Assembly: GCA_965644295.1 (NCBI GenBank)
Contig: CBFFRP010000255.1
Coordinates: forward strand, 124,001-188,000
DNA: 64,000 nt
From: Paraphysomonas bandaiensis
Lineage: Eukaryota; Chrysophyceae
Direction of reading: 5' to 3'
The notes beneath the pieces are model-generated. The model ran no database searches. It had not been told where the DNA came from and saw nothing but the letters and a program-made list of their open reading frames with translations. Within the stretch, counting starts at the first letter, position 1; every line of letters begins with the position of its first letter. This document shows, piece by piece, positions 23,236 to 34,990 of the stretch. The position numbers and the translations under genes are program-made.

Positions 23236-26071
23236 CAGACAAGGGTATAAGTACGTGCTCCTATTTACGGACTTAGCAACAAAGATGATATGGGAATATG
23301 GATTGAGGACTCGAAGCGGAGAGGAGGTGTTCAAATGTCTACGACACTTGTGCGAGGTCCACTTAGTGAAGTACGAGGGGTGGAACCGTATAGTGGAGTA
23401 TCATGCCGATGGAGGATCCGAACTTATTAGTCAGCAGATAAGAGAGTATCTGTTGCAGCGATATGGGACTCGGGTGTCACATACAACACGAGACACGCCA
23501 GAGCTCAACGCGGTGTCTGAGAGGAAATTCCGAACAATTGGGGAGATGACACTGACGATGTTGACGGCATCTGGACTTCCAAAGTCGTTCTGGTTTGATG
23601 CTTATCAAACTGCATGTTACATTGTGCGACGAATGCCAACTCGGACGTGGCAAGGATGGATGTCTCCATATGAGTGTGTCCCAGGGGGAGCGTTCCCAGC
23701 CTATCGTGGCTACGGAAATGGGGGTGCAAAGCATATGTGCTAACACCCAAGGCCGACAGGAGGAAGGACTGGGAGGACAAAGCAATGACAGGTTATTTCA
23801 TAGGGTATCCAGCTGATCGAAAAGGATACAAGGTGCTAGTGGGGGACACCGTAGTACACTCTGTACATGTATTATTTGATGAATCGGTACCTGAGAGGTC
23901 TCAGGATTATTATAGAGAGCTGGAGGAGGCTCAAGTGGCTATAGATCCCGAGGCTCGTCAACCGGGTGAGTTTGAGTATCTTATCGGAAAGCACCATGAG
24001 GATGGTGGTCTGCTATACAAGACTAACAGAGTGGTGATAAGGAAGGGACTTATTGTGGGATACCGGTCGTTGGTTACTGGTAACCAGGTTCAAGTGGAGG
24101 ATAAAACTCCTATTCATATTGCTGACATCAAGAAGATGACAGAGGATCTTGCGCAGAGGGTGGTTAGGGCCAGAGTTACTGACAACCGTGACGGCGGTAT
24201 CAGCGGAGTGGTGCCACAGCAGTCGGAAAGTGGGCAGGTGCAGCCCCAGGCTGACTCAGCATTACCTTCGGGGGAAGGGACCCCTGCCGAGAATCATCCG
24301 CACGGCAAACGCGCAAGAACTCCAAGGACGGTAACGAATGTGTCGGTGTTAGGACAAATCCATCATTTGAGTGATGAGAGTGATGTGAGTGACCTTTTAC
24401 AGGAGGCAGACTCAGTGTGGATGTCAGCGGAAGAGTCGACAGTGCCTCAGACACATCGTGAGTCCTTGGAGAGTGCCGAGCACAGGGAGTGGAGACGAGC
24501 TCGCCGTGTAGAGCGAGAGGGTTTGGCGAAGCGAGATACCATGGAGGTGACTCGTATACCGGACGGAGTCGTCCCACTGCACTCCAAGTACGTCTATGGA
24601 AAGAAGTACGATAAGGAGGGAGAGGTCCGCCGATATAAGGCTCGTCTTGTAGCAATCGGTTGTGGACAGCAGTCGAGTGGTTGGGCGAACCATTTCGCAC
24701 CCGTTGTTAAGGGGGTAACAGTGCGACTGTTAATCGCCATAGCTTTCGTGATGAACATGGTAATTCATCAACTGGATGTGTCTATAACGCATTTCTATAT
24801 GCAGATATAGAGGGGGATGTATATATGAAGGCAACTCCGGACTTTCAGCTGCCTGAGGGGTACTGCTTTAAGTTGAAGAAGTCGTTATACGGGCTTCGGA
24901 GTTCCCCGCGGTCGTGGTGGAAAACATTGGATAAATTCATACGATCTATGCATTTTAAACCATGTGTATTAGACCCGTGTTTGTATTATCAGTATAAGGG
25001 CGATGAATTGATATTATTAACGATATATGTGGATGATATCCTAGTGTTAGGTCGTGATGTCAACATAGTGAAGGATATTAAAGCTCTCAACTGTGTGCCC
25101 GGTTTGATATGAAGGATATGGGCGAGATGGAACATTTTCTGAATGTTCGAGTCACAAGAACGCCAGAGTATATTCGTCTTGACCAATCAGTATATGCGGC
25201 TAAGATCTTAGAAAAGTTTGAAAAGTATCTTGGGCCACCGCGAAAGGTACGGAAGAGTCCTCTACCGGCGGAAGCAATGGATTTAGTGGCAAAAGGGGCG
25301 CGGCATGAGCATACCGAGGAGGAACAGCTTATAGTAGATAACTTCCCATATCGGCCGCTGATAGGTGCATTACTATATCTATCGATGAACACGAGGCCGG
25401 ATATTGCCTATGCAGTGGGAGTACTGTCTCGGTTCAGTAATAAGGTGAATATTGAAGTATGCAAGCTATTAACACATGTATGGCAATATATTCGTGGTTC
25501 TATTGACAAAGGGATTCAATATGGGAGTAGACGGTTCGACTTCCATATGTTTACTGACGCGGATTGGGCGGGAGATCAGCTCTCCAGGAAGTCCACGTCG
25601 GGGTACGTTGGGTTTGCAGCGGGAGGGCCTATAGTCTGGCAGTCCAAACTGCAGACGACAGTGGCAACGTCAAGCATGCAGTCTGAGTATCAGTGTATTT
25701 ACTCGGGTCTCCAAGAAGTGCTATGGGTTCGGGGGGTGACGGGTGAGATTAAGTTGAGGCTCATCAAACCCACACCATTCTTCATCGACAGTCAGAGTGC
25801 CCAGGATTTGGCCGAAAACCCAGTGTTTCACAAGAAGTCGAAGCACATTGAGATTAAGTATCACATGGTGAGAGAGCACGTGGATCCCAATCAGTTCAAT
25901 ACGATTAAGTTAGTGCATGTGCATACATCGCAACAAGCAGCAGATATTTATACAAAGTCATTGGTTGGTTTATCATATATGGAGCAGAGAAAGAGAAATC
26001 TTGGAGAGAAAGTTAAGAGTTCCACTGAAGTGATTAATGAGGGACCAAGGGATAAAAGAAGGCGCAAGTAG
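23236..26071 (+). pseudogene. Copia pol remnant: integrase core, RT, RNase H
   Basis: Reading starts in mid-integrase at GYKYVLLFTDLATK. The D-D-E core is visible: FTD, ADGGSEL, and an SERKFRTIGEM segment carrying the Glu. Near 23730 the frame shifts (to 23674-24810). Near 24795 it shifts again, breaking the RT segment just before YADIEGDVYM. Near 25090 it shifts a third time, before RFDMKDMGEMEHF. The RT still has KSLYGLRSSPRSW and the catalytic TIYVDDILVLG. RNase H has TDADWAGD, SSMQSEYQ and KSKHIEIKYH. The stop is at 26071. Each domain is near-intact; only single-base frame breaks separate them, so they could be mutations or sequencing indels. Confidence 0.85.
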
Positions 26072-26197
26072 GTACTGAGTTTTTTAGACAGAGGTTTAGA
26101 CTTAGAGATGAGTCTATTTTACTGTCAAGAATTTTTTTTTATCTCAGGCATTCAATAGCTGGGAGGCGTCATAGTACAACACTCAATTGAGGGGGAG

Positions 26198-26490
26198 TGT
26201 TGAGATCTGAAGATTCTATATACTTGCAATTGAGTGCAGTATTATGTGAGATGCAAGGATCGAAAGATATATATGTAATTAGTACATTATATTATGTAGT
26301 ATGAAACTGAAGTAGAAGTGGATGACTATACAGGATACGATCACTGAGTGTGTGGTTTGTACACTATAGTAGTAAATGAATGGTGTTGAACACATCGAAC
26401 ACAACTTAGGTTCTTTATCATGTAATGTTTATAATTTCATCTTATCAGTTGAGAATAGTAAACCTTAGCAAATAATGTCAACTTCTGTTA
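26198..26490 (+). repeat. 3' LTR
   Basis: It starts TGTTGAGATCTG after a polypurine tract. The part shared with the 5' LTR ends at 26447. The further 43 bases to 26490 are assigned to the LTR only because the GAGTT duplication lies after them. They themselves begin GTTGA and contain TCAAC near their end. Confidence 0.7.
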
Positions 26491-26590
26491 GAGTTAAATA
26501 GTAGGATATCAGAGTTAAGCACGGACTAAATTGCAATACTAAATTCTTACTCTTAAACGCCTATTGCTAATAGCAAGATATTCATTACTT
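26491..26590 (+). repeat. Dispersed 3'-tail repeat copy, right part
   Basis: It begins GAGTTAAATAGTAGGATATC and ends AACGCCTATTGCTAATAGC with ATTCATTACT. It continues the copy interrupted at 22957. It matches the retrotransposon tail at 47130-47257. Confidence 0.65.
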
Positions 26591-26740
26591 ATCACTCTGA
26601 CCACCTAATATTTAATATTTACCAGGAGTACTAGCTATTTCGCCGACAACATATCTGGTGGCACCACCCATATTATAATTTAGTAGAATTATTACACATA
26701 TAAAACATACTGCACTAAATAATCACAAAAGGCTATCACA

Positions 26741-29700
26741 CTACCTCTGGTATAATGGATTTTCCGTCATATACTTTGGGCTTTCAGCAGAAGTTTCCTC
26801 AGGTGTTAACGTTTGAGTTTGGGTATCAACATAACAGCAAGGAAGTGGAGTAAGACCAACGGTCTTCATCCACTCGCCAAACGGATGCTTGATCCATACC
26901 GCCGACAAAAACATTAAATTCCAAAGATGAGGAAAGAGAATGCCATAAAACAAAATAAGTACGAATCCAGCGCCGAATCTGCATATGATATTAGCAATAT
27001 TTTACATAAAAACATACATTATTCGCACTTACGCGAATGTGTAGTAGTTGTTCCCACCAAGAAGAAAGAGAGCTGCAAGAAGAACGACCGAAAAAGTGAT
27101 CACTCGTGACGGACCAAGTTCCGACACTAGACCTTTGCCTATTACTCTGTTGCTGTCATAGCCCGTACCCGCCTCACAAAAAGAGTGTGATAGTAGTGAC
27201 GCAGATTGTGTACTCATTGCAATGGCTACAGCCGTAGCGACGGCACTAAATAAACTGTAATCCTCTCCCAGCACTTGTAGAGATCCTATAAAGGCCGATA
27301 GCGCAAGGAACACCGCCACAAAAAATGAAAAAGCTGCAATTATATTTCTGCACATCACCAGTACAACTAACGCAGCAATCGACAAAGAGAGTGGTGTCAC
27401 CAACTGCAGCCCAACAATTAGTCCGCGCTGGTACCGCAAAAGCTCCATGTTAGACGTCGAAAAGCTATGGTGCAGAGGTGTTCCCCGAATCTTACCCCTG
27501 CTCCAGTTGTCCAACGAGTCCCAAAAATCTATTGCGCTGGGATAGCTAGTGTCAAACTTTTCTTGACTTTCCATTGTCACAGTTACAACTTTTATCTCTC
27601 TAGATGCAGTGTCCCACCAAACACCTGTTTTGAACTGACCATATTCTACGGCCCAGTCATATATGCATTCTGTGAACACATGCGGTGGGAAGGTGATATT
27701 TTCAACAGGGTAGTCACAGCACGATGACCGTTGTGGTGTTAGCCATGTAGATGTGTCTGGATATATGTCGTCAACTGTATCGGCACAAGGGGCGTGCATC
27801 CATTGAGGGAAAAAAAGCGAAAAACAATTTATGTTTTGAATGCTGAGGCTCTTGTTTTGATTCCCTTTCTCATAGTACATGTCATAGCAGAGGCTATAGA
27901 GTAACTCCTGACTGTATTCCGAAGATATATTAATCGCATAATAATTAACGTCATCGCGTTGGTACGGATTAAATGGTTTAATTGTGTTGCCATCATGAAT
28001 CCCGTATGCAACTGTCATATCCAGATTCGAATCCTTGTTCATTGGGGAGTTCTTAAATTTGTGCTCATATACCCTGTCGTATCTCTCGAAAGGATGTTCC
28101 GTAAACAACAGCTGTGCGGACGCTACACTTTCCATATCCATATCAAACGAGAACACACTTATACAGAGTCCTCCACCAAGGAGAAAGAGAAGAATGGTGT
28201 ACTTCCAGTTGAATGCATAGTCATATGTTCCCACCACCTTGCTCCAATCGGCCTTTAAATATTTGCCTATCCACGGTAATTTACCCATATAGAGAGTACT
28301 CTCTTCATCCGATTTGTGATTAAGCATGATCAGTACAGGGAAGAATAAGTTCGAGACTAGAAATAATATTAGAATAGCTATTCCACAGAAGAGGCCAAAG
28401 CACTTCATAGATGGTATGGGAAAAAGGACGGCAGTGAAAAGACAGCAACTGGAGGAAATTGCTGAAGCGAAAGTTTTAAGAGATGTATGATGCCAGACAA
28501 ACGCAAGACGATCAGCATCGTGAACGTTTTCGCCAAGTGTCTGATGGCTCTCCTTCCAGTTAACTGCATAAAGAAAGAAAAACCCGAGGCCAACGTAAAG
28601 CAGTATCGACCCAGTAAAAAGTATGAAGAACGGAATATAGGATATCCACAAGACAACGCTGAACACAAAAAGCGTCACACCAAATGTTAGATATATGCTC
28701 AGAACTGCGAAAATCGCAACAAAAAGTGACTGTTCCACCGCCAGCACACTCAGCACCGCCACAAAAGTTATAGGGATCAGCAGCAATGCATCCCAAGAGA
28801 GAAAATTTCCAAATACAATAGACTTCACGCGAAGATCGTAACCCACGACCTCCGCTCCACCGAAACTCTCGTGAGTCTTGAAGCGCATCTTGTCGTAGTA
28901 AAGATCGACAAGCCAGTCTTTAGAAGTGGCATTATATGGAATCATCATGCGAGTGAGCTGAACCGAGTCGGTGAACTCGTCCTCCAGTGCGGAGGAAGGA
29001 AGCAGCGCATTCAGCATGTCATACACAGCATTGTACCGTGCACACTCTTCCGTCGCCTTTGGGCACTGAGTACTTTTAACTTTATCTGAGGTCCAGTCCC
29101 AGCAGTCTCCAGTGAGAGTACCTGCATTGTAGGAGGGAAGGCAAGTGCGCAACAGGTCCACCGTGGAACTCCCATCATTATCAGTAATGTCATCACAAGT
29201 CTGCAGTCCATTAAGGGCAGCAACATAGTTGCCCAAACTTCGGGATGGGCAACATGTATCGTCTACTCCACCGTAACGGCACTTTGACGGCGAGTAGTGC
29301 TGAAAGTTGCGAATTGATGCATCAAGTTGACACATACCTTTCAGCGATTCTGCAGAAAATAAATCCTTGCCTTCAAATATTATAGCAACATTTTCGATAT
29401 AACCCACTGATATTGGAGCAGAATTGCATTCTCCAACCAAGTTTAGAGAGTAGGTTACGTTATCCGCTGATGGTACTACAAGATGATCAATGAATTCGCA
29501 GTCATTTGGCGAGTAGTAGTCATCAGATGTGTCCTCAGACACAGTATCAAGAAAGTTAAACGAGTAACGACCATCCGGAAACGTAGATATTACCCCTTTA
29601 CATTCAGCCTTTGGCATGTCGATGATATAAGTGTTGATTTTAGCAATTAGACCTTCTCCACTACTTAGTATTAACCCAGAACTCTTTTTACCTATTTGAA

Positions 29701-29935
29701 CGTCATCGCGATATGAAAAAGTGATTGCGAATCCGATAATTGCAACGACAGCAACGAATGAAAACAACCATAAAAATGTAGCCAGTGTATGAGTCTCACA
29801 AAATTTAATAAATATGTTATGATCATCAGTGTGCAGAGGACTGGATATAGTTCTCGATGCGACAATGGATGAGCGCCTGTTAAGACCGCTTGCACTGCGA
29901 GGCCTCTCATCTGTCTTGGGATTATCACCTTCCAT
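26741..29935 (-). CDS. Patched/MMPL-family (RND) membrane protein with sterol-sensing-like domain
   Basis: Two exons: 29935-27033 and 26978-26741; 1046 aa. The 54-nt intron sits inside the last transmembrane cluster. Splicing replaces a stop with FGAGFVLILFYGILFPHLWN, completing the last helices. Topology: one N-terminal helix (about residues 50-73), a large Cys-rich luminal domain, and a five-to-six helix block at about 370-560. That block resembles a sterol-sensing domain (YLTFGVTLFVFSV, FWWH-like AFVWHHTSLKTFASAISS). A second Cys-rich luminal loop and a second helix block complete the duplicated RND plan of Patched, Dispatched and NPC1. These proteins move or sense sterols and other lipids, usually powered by ion gradients. 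The exact subfamily is not resolved. Confidence 0.82.
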
Positions 29936-30598
29936 TCAATACAATGCACTGGGAATATGCACTAGGATGGCATGTAATTTGCTAGCAAGTGTGTTTTAAT
30001 TTCCAAATCATGGACTTATGTCGGAAAGATGTGTGCTTTGCACTAAACTAACAATATGGTGCTGGGCACAACACACGGCACGGTATCTATTGCCATGCAC
30101 ACATGCATACACAGCACACAGCACATTGCGGTGTTATGTATTGCTACCTACTGCTGCTGTATTTATGCACACACACTCCCACACACAACCAACCACTGTA
30201 TAAAGTACAGTATACCGGAATATACTGCCAGTATGATAGAGGATAGATATCATGCGTAGCCCGTAAAAAATACGGCCGTGCTGAGTATTCTACACGGTCT
30301 GCTCATATTTTCCGGGATCCTTCCTGATTGGAGAGTACACTGTATACAGCAGATGTATACCAGGTATACGGCCCAGCAACAAAGAGTCTAGACCTTTCTC
30401 TTCTACGAGCTCACTGTACTCTGCGTGTAGTAGATGCGGTATGGTGGTGTATGCAAGGAGATGTGTATGTATGTGTATGTGTGCTGGAACAAGTTAACAT
30501 GCTGCATAATTCCATAACCAAACCAACACACACACTGCTTCATTGCACTCACTACTGTCTCTGTTCTACTCGGAGCTCTATCGTTGTGAATCCAATAA
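29936..30598. promoter_or_regulatory. Divergent promoter with GTATAC/TATACCGG cluster
   Basis: This is the gap between the Patched-like gene (-) and the Lon gene (+). It contains AAAGTACAGTATACCGG and AATATACTGCCAGTATG (30204-30234), then CACTGTATACAGCAGATG and TATACCAGGTATACGGCC (30338-30374). These share their core words with the gaps at 5.8, 56.0 and 59.9 kb. CA-rich stretches (ACACACA) lie on both sides. Confidence 0.5.
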
Positions 30599-33500
30599 AT
30601 GCTAAGAGTAGGACGTGCATCTCGAGTCCCTCAGAGGTTATCTCCGTACTACTCAATAAGGCGACCTTTCTGGTGGGGGGGGGACGATAACAGCAATAGC
30701 AGCGGCGACAGCAACAACAAGAACAATACTAAAGAAAAAACGAAGAATTCGAATGATGAAACGGATGCTGTGTTAGTGGGCGAAGGATCGGAGAGGCAAA
30801 TAGTTCCTCAGTTCGGAGAATCCACACCAAAGCTCAGCCCGCTTATATGTGTGCCCATTGTACGGCGCCCGGTATTTCCAGGATTTTTTGCGACTCATTT
30901 GGTGAAAGATGAGAAGACTGTGGAGGCTATTGTTGAAAACCGATCCAATGGTGCATCTTACATGGGCCTCTTCCTCCGTACAGATGGTGAACCGAAGGAT
31001 GAGTCGAAAGTTGACCTCATCACCAGTATGGACCAGATCCATAATATTGGAACCTTCGCTCAGATTCATAATGTTATTCGCACTCCTAGAGGTGCTCAAC
31101 TGCTTCTGATGGCTCATCGGCGTATAGGCCTGGACGAGATAACAGCTTTCGGCCCCCCTACTATTGCAAAGGTCACTCATCTCAAGAAGCAAGCATTTGA
31201 TGCCAAGTCGCCCTCCATCAAGGCCTACTCTAACGAGGTTATCGCTGCTGTTAGGTATGCTTCCTTTTATTTGATTAAGTGACACTTAAGATGTGTTTTT
31301 GCAGGGAACTGCTAAAGATCAATCCTGTGGCACAAGAGCACATTCACGAGTGGGCGTCTCGAATGGATTTCTCAGATCCCTTCAAATTGGCAGATTTTGC
31401 GGCCTCAATTACATCTGCGGATGGAGAAGATTTACAACGTGTAATGGCAGCCTTGGTAAGACTTTTTTATTTGCCTTATATGTGGTCACGGATGCATAGG
31501 ACGTGGAAGAGCGACTTGGCATTACGCTGGAACTACTCAATAAGGAGAAGGAGGTAGCACGGGTTCAGAAAGAAATTAGTGAACAGGTACTTCTTGAAAT
31601 GCAGAATCTAATCTCGAAATGATGTACAGTTTTTTCGATTTCCTTGGAATTTTATTTATGCGCGCAGGTAGAAAAGAAGGTTAGCAAGCAACAGAGAGAA
31701 TATATGCTCCGGGAACAGTTGAAGACAATCAATAAGGTTCACCTGTCATACTAGTATCTAGCAGTTTATGAACTCTTAATTATCACATAATAGGAACTTG
31801 GCATTGAAAAAGATGACAAGGAAGCTTTAATCACAAAGTATAGAACCAGGGTGGGTCGAGTCATTTTTCCACTTTCGTATTGTTAGAATGATTATATCAG
31901 GTTGAGGGATTCCACGACAAAGTGCACAAAGATACACTCACAGTCATCAATGATGAGATAGATAAAATGTCGAGGTACGGCATACATGTATGATTACTAT
32001 CCTTTTGTTAAACTATCCGTGGTAAGCTTGGAGAGAAATTCCCCAGAGTTCAATGTCACGAGGTTAGTTGCAGTGTACTCTGTCCTCACAGTTTAACCAT
32101 TGATTGGTTTGACAGGTCTTATTTGGATTGGCTGACTGTTATGCCTTGGGGACAATTTACACAGGATGCTCTAAATCTAGAATCTGCATCCAAGGTTCTC
32201 GAGCAAGATCACTTTGGCCTAGGTGATATGGTATTTCTTTGTGGCATGCTACTTGTTGACCCAATTATTGTAGATGATGTCAAGAAGCAAATTCTCGAGT
32301 TCATAGCTGTAGGGAAACTAAAGGGGTCTGTTGGTGGAAAGAGTGAGTTGTTCTGTTATTTTTTTCTTGCAACTGATGATATTTCGCTCTCTCTCTCGTA
32401 TTGCAGTTTTATGCTTAATTGGACCACCAGGTAACTTCACCTGTTGCTTATAAAGCTCGTACTTATTTCACTGACAGGTGTCGGTAAGACTTCCATTGCG
32501 AAGTCTATCGCATCTGCCCTAGACAGGCGATTCTACCGATTTTCTGTGGGTAAGACTTACGAGATCAATTTCTCAACTATATCACAGTGGATGGCTAGGT
32601 GGTCTTACTGATATTGCTGAGGTTAAGGGGCACCGCAGGACGTACATAGGCGCAATGCCAGGTATCACATTTACCATATAATAATATTTTCTCTGAGAAT
32701 TTTTGTATTTATTTACAGGAAAGCCTATTCAGTGTCTGAAATCTCTTGGATGCTCTAACCCATTACTTCTTATTGACGAGGTGAGAGCGGTGTATTATTG
32801 AAATTTATTTTGTCATGATCATACGGTGTTACAGATAGATAAAATTGGGAAAGGGTACCAAGGAGATCCTGCCTCGGCTTTGCTCGAACTGCTTGACCCC
32901 AACCAAAACACGGTTAGTAAACAGTAGTGTAGTTTATTGAACTTTACGTTACTGTGCAGAGCTTTGTGGACCACTATTTGGATGTTCCGGTGGACTTCAG
33001 GTGTATAGCTCTATTCTTACTGGATTGAACAAGTTAACATTATTGTATGTGGCATACAGCCAAGTATTATTCGTATGCACTGCGAATGATGAGGGGTCGA
33101 TTCCTGGTCCCCTCCGCGATAGAATGGATATCATCCGGCTGTCAGGTGCTTACCACCTCATATCTCTCTTGTAACCATTATTTTGCTTCGAAAATATCAT
33201 CATTCGATTTAAAAAAAAGTAAAATGCAGGCTATGATATTCCAGAAAAAGTAGCCATTGCCTCACGCTATCTTGTTCCAAAGACCTTTACAGAAGCAGGG
33301 TTGGAGGATATGTCTGGGGTAAAGGGATCTATTACCGACGAAGGATTGGAAAAGATAGTTCGCAACTACTGCCGGTGCGTCTGATGTAGATGGATGTGAA
33401 TGACAACGTCTGATAAAATGTTAAAGGGAGAGTGGTGTGAGGTCATTAGAGAAACATATCTCTAAAATTGCCAGGAAAGTTGCGTTTAAGGCAGTTGAGG

Positions 33501-34637
33501 AGAAAGAAAAGATGGGTGAGGGTGAGGCGCGTACCATTGAGTATGTTATATCTCCGGATGATTTGGAGGAATATCTTGGTAAACCCAAGTACCCTGAGGT
33601 TTTTGTGTCGGCTTATGTGATGATACATATCTCATGTATTGTGTATTCAGGAGGCTATCTACGATACGAAGGAGGGGGGAATGCCTCCTGGAGTAGTTTT
33701 GGGCCTGGCTTGGAATCCATTAGGTAGGTGTGATGCCGCCAATGTGAGAAGTATTAACAAGGTACTATTCAGGCGGTTCCCCTGTATTTATCGAGGCCGC
33801 TGCCACTCCAACTGCCCACACTGAAACATGTTAGTGCATCATCTTTGCCTTATATGCATATATATTCAAAGTACGGAATGTATATTAGGTGGTGGGGTAA
33901 ATGTTGTCACTGGACAGCTGGGCGCGGTAAGTGATCCCGTTTATGTTATGATGCATGCTTTCCTAACCGAAATATAGGTAATGAAAGAGAGCGTTAACAT
34001 AGCGTACACTTTCGCGAGAAGAGTAATCAGTGAAAAGTAATCACATCATTTATTTTAATCCTTGAATTTATTTTACTTTTGTATTGCAGACTTCCTGAAA
34101 ATGATTTCTTCAATCGCAGTCACATTCATATCCACGTCCCTGAGGTATAGACGGAGTGTTTCTAATCTCATATCCGTTAATACTCCCTAGGGTTCTGTCG
34201 AGAAGGATGGGCCTTCAGCCGGAGCAGCTATGGCCACTTCTCTAATTAGGTGAAGCTATTTTTGTCAGCATATGCTTGAAGTCTGAACGTATATCGACAG
34301 TCTCGCCTCAGATACGCCCATTGTTCCGAAAGTGGCTATGACCGGAGAGCTGTCGCTCACTGGCAAGGTTTTACCCGTAGGGGGAATAAAGGAGAAGATT
34401 CTTGCCGCAAGGAGAACCGGGGCTGATGTTATTATACTTCCAGCTGCCAACCGAAGAGATTATGACGAGCTTCCACCATACGTAAGTAGCTTTTTGGTAT
34501 GCTGCAACTGTATGTTCTTATTATAATTATACTATTTATTCACGATATTATAGGTAAAAGACTCTGTCACTGTACACTTCGCCAGTGAGTATAGCGATGT
34601 ATTTAATGTAGCTTTCTCATCTGGTTTGCGTAAATAA
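30599..34637 (+). CDS. LONP1: Mitochondrial Lon protease (ATP-dependent, S16)
   Basis: A 26-exon model of 884 aa with every phase conserved; introns are 43-90 nt. Exons: 30599-31254, 31305-31455, 31500-31586, 31668-31736, 31794-31850, 31901-31974, 32027-32062, 32116-32222, 32274-32342, 32407-32430, 32478-32549, 32599-32661, 32719-32780, 32835-32912, 32960-33000, 33060-33145, 33230-33374, 33427-33598, 33651-33723, 33773-33829, 33889-33926, 33978-34036, 34090-34144, 34191-34249, 34301-34481, 34554-34637. A basic N-terminus suggests mitochondrial import, followed by an Asn/Asp-rich spacer and the substrate-binding domain. Walker A is GPPGVGKT, split by an intron; Walker B is LLLIDEIDKIG, also split. 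The proteolytic dyad is Ser in KDGPSAG and Lys in GGIKEK. It degrades damaged matrix proteins. Confidence 0.95.
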
Positions 34638-34990
34638 TTTGAACAGTTCCTAAGGTAGGATATGTTCTTTTATCAGTGTAATTATATCAAGGTAACTTTA
34701 CTATTACTGGACTTGGTATATATAATATGGCTTTCCCCCTGCCATATTGGCTTTTGAACATTTTTGTATGTTTAGATCATTAAAAAAGTTATATCGCAAC
34801 GCTAGATAGATGATAGATTATTATATTGAATACATAGCTGTATAGCTGTGCGTTGTCATGTAAAATATATCAACAATCGAATTGTATATTTCTTTCATAT
34901 CATGTTGAGTTTTGCTAAATCTTTCTCTGCCCTACGGTGGCAAATACCGTTCAACACAAAGTTTCACCTTATTAACCAGCTTTAAGCTCA
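34638..34990. other. Gap between Lon and the large retrotransposon
   Basis: AT-rich 3' flank of Lon, becoming CT-rich near 34900. The 5' boundary of the retrotransposon probably lies here, but I cannot fix it; no target-site duplication is evident. Confidence 0.4.

Larger units (their letters stand above)
22958..26490 (+). mobile_element. Ty1/copia LTR retrotransposon, deleted and frameshifted
   Basis: Direct terminal repeats start TGTTGAGATCTG at 22958 and at 26198, the second directly after a polypurine tract (GAGGGGGAG). The word TAGAGTT lies immediately before the 5' repeat (22951-22957) and again at 26489-26495. Its last five bases, GAGTT, are a plausible 5-bp target duplication. If so, the 3' LTR runs to 26490, and the 5' LTR has lost about 40 bp of its right end together with gag, protease and the start of integrase. 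The domain order integrase, reverse transcriptase, RNase H is that of copia elements. The pol frame is broken three times. Confidence 0.85.

Noticed and set aside
24200-24700. Antisense open frames of 166 and 89 codons in the copia element
   Set aside because: They oppose clear RT-region coding of the element and have no family features.
32223-32273. Continuous exon reading through [17 protein letters not shown] in Lon
   Set aside because: Removing GTGATATGG...TTGTAG restores the invariant [15 protein letters not shown] of Lon, so this is an intron.
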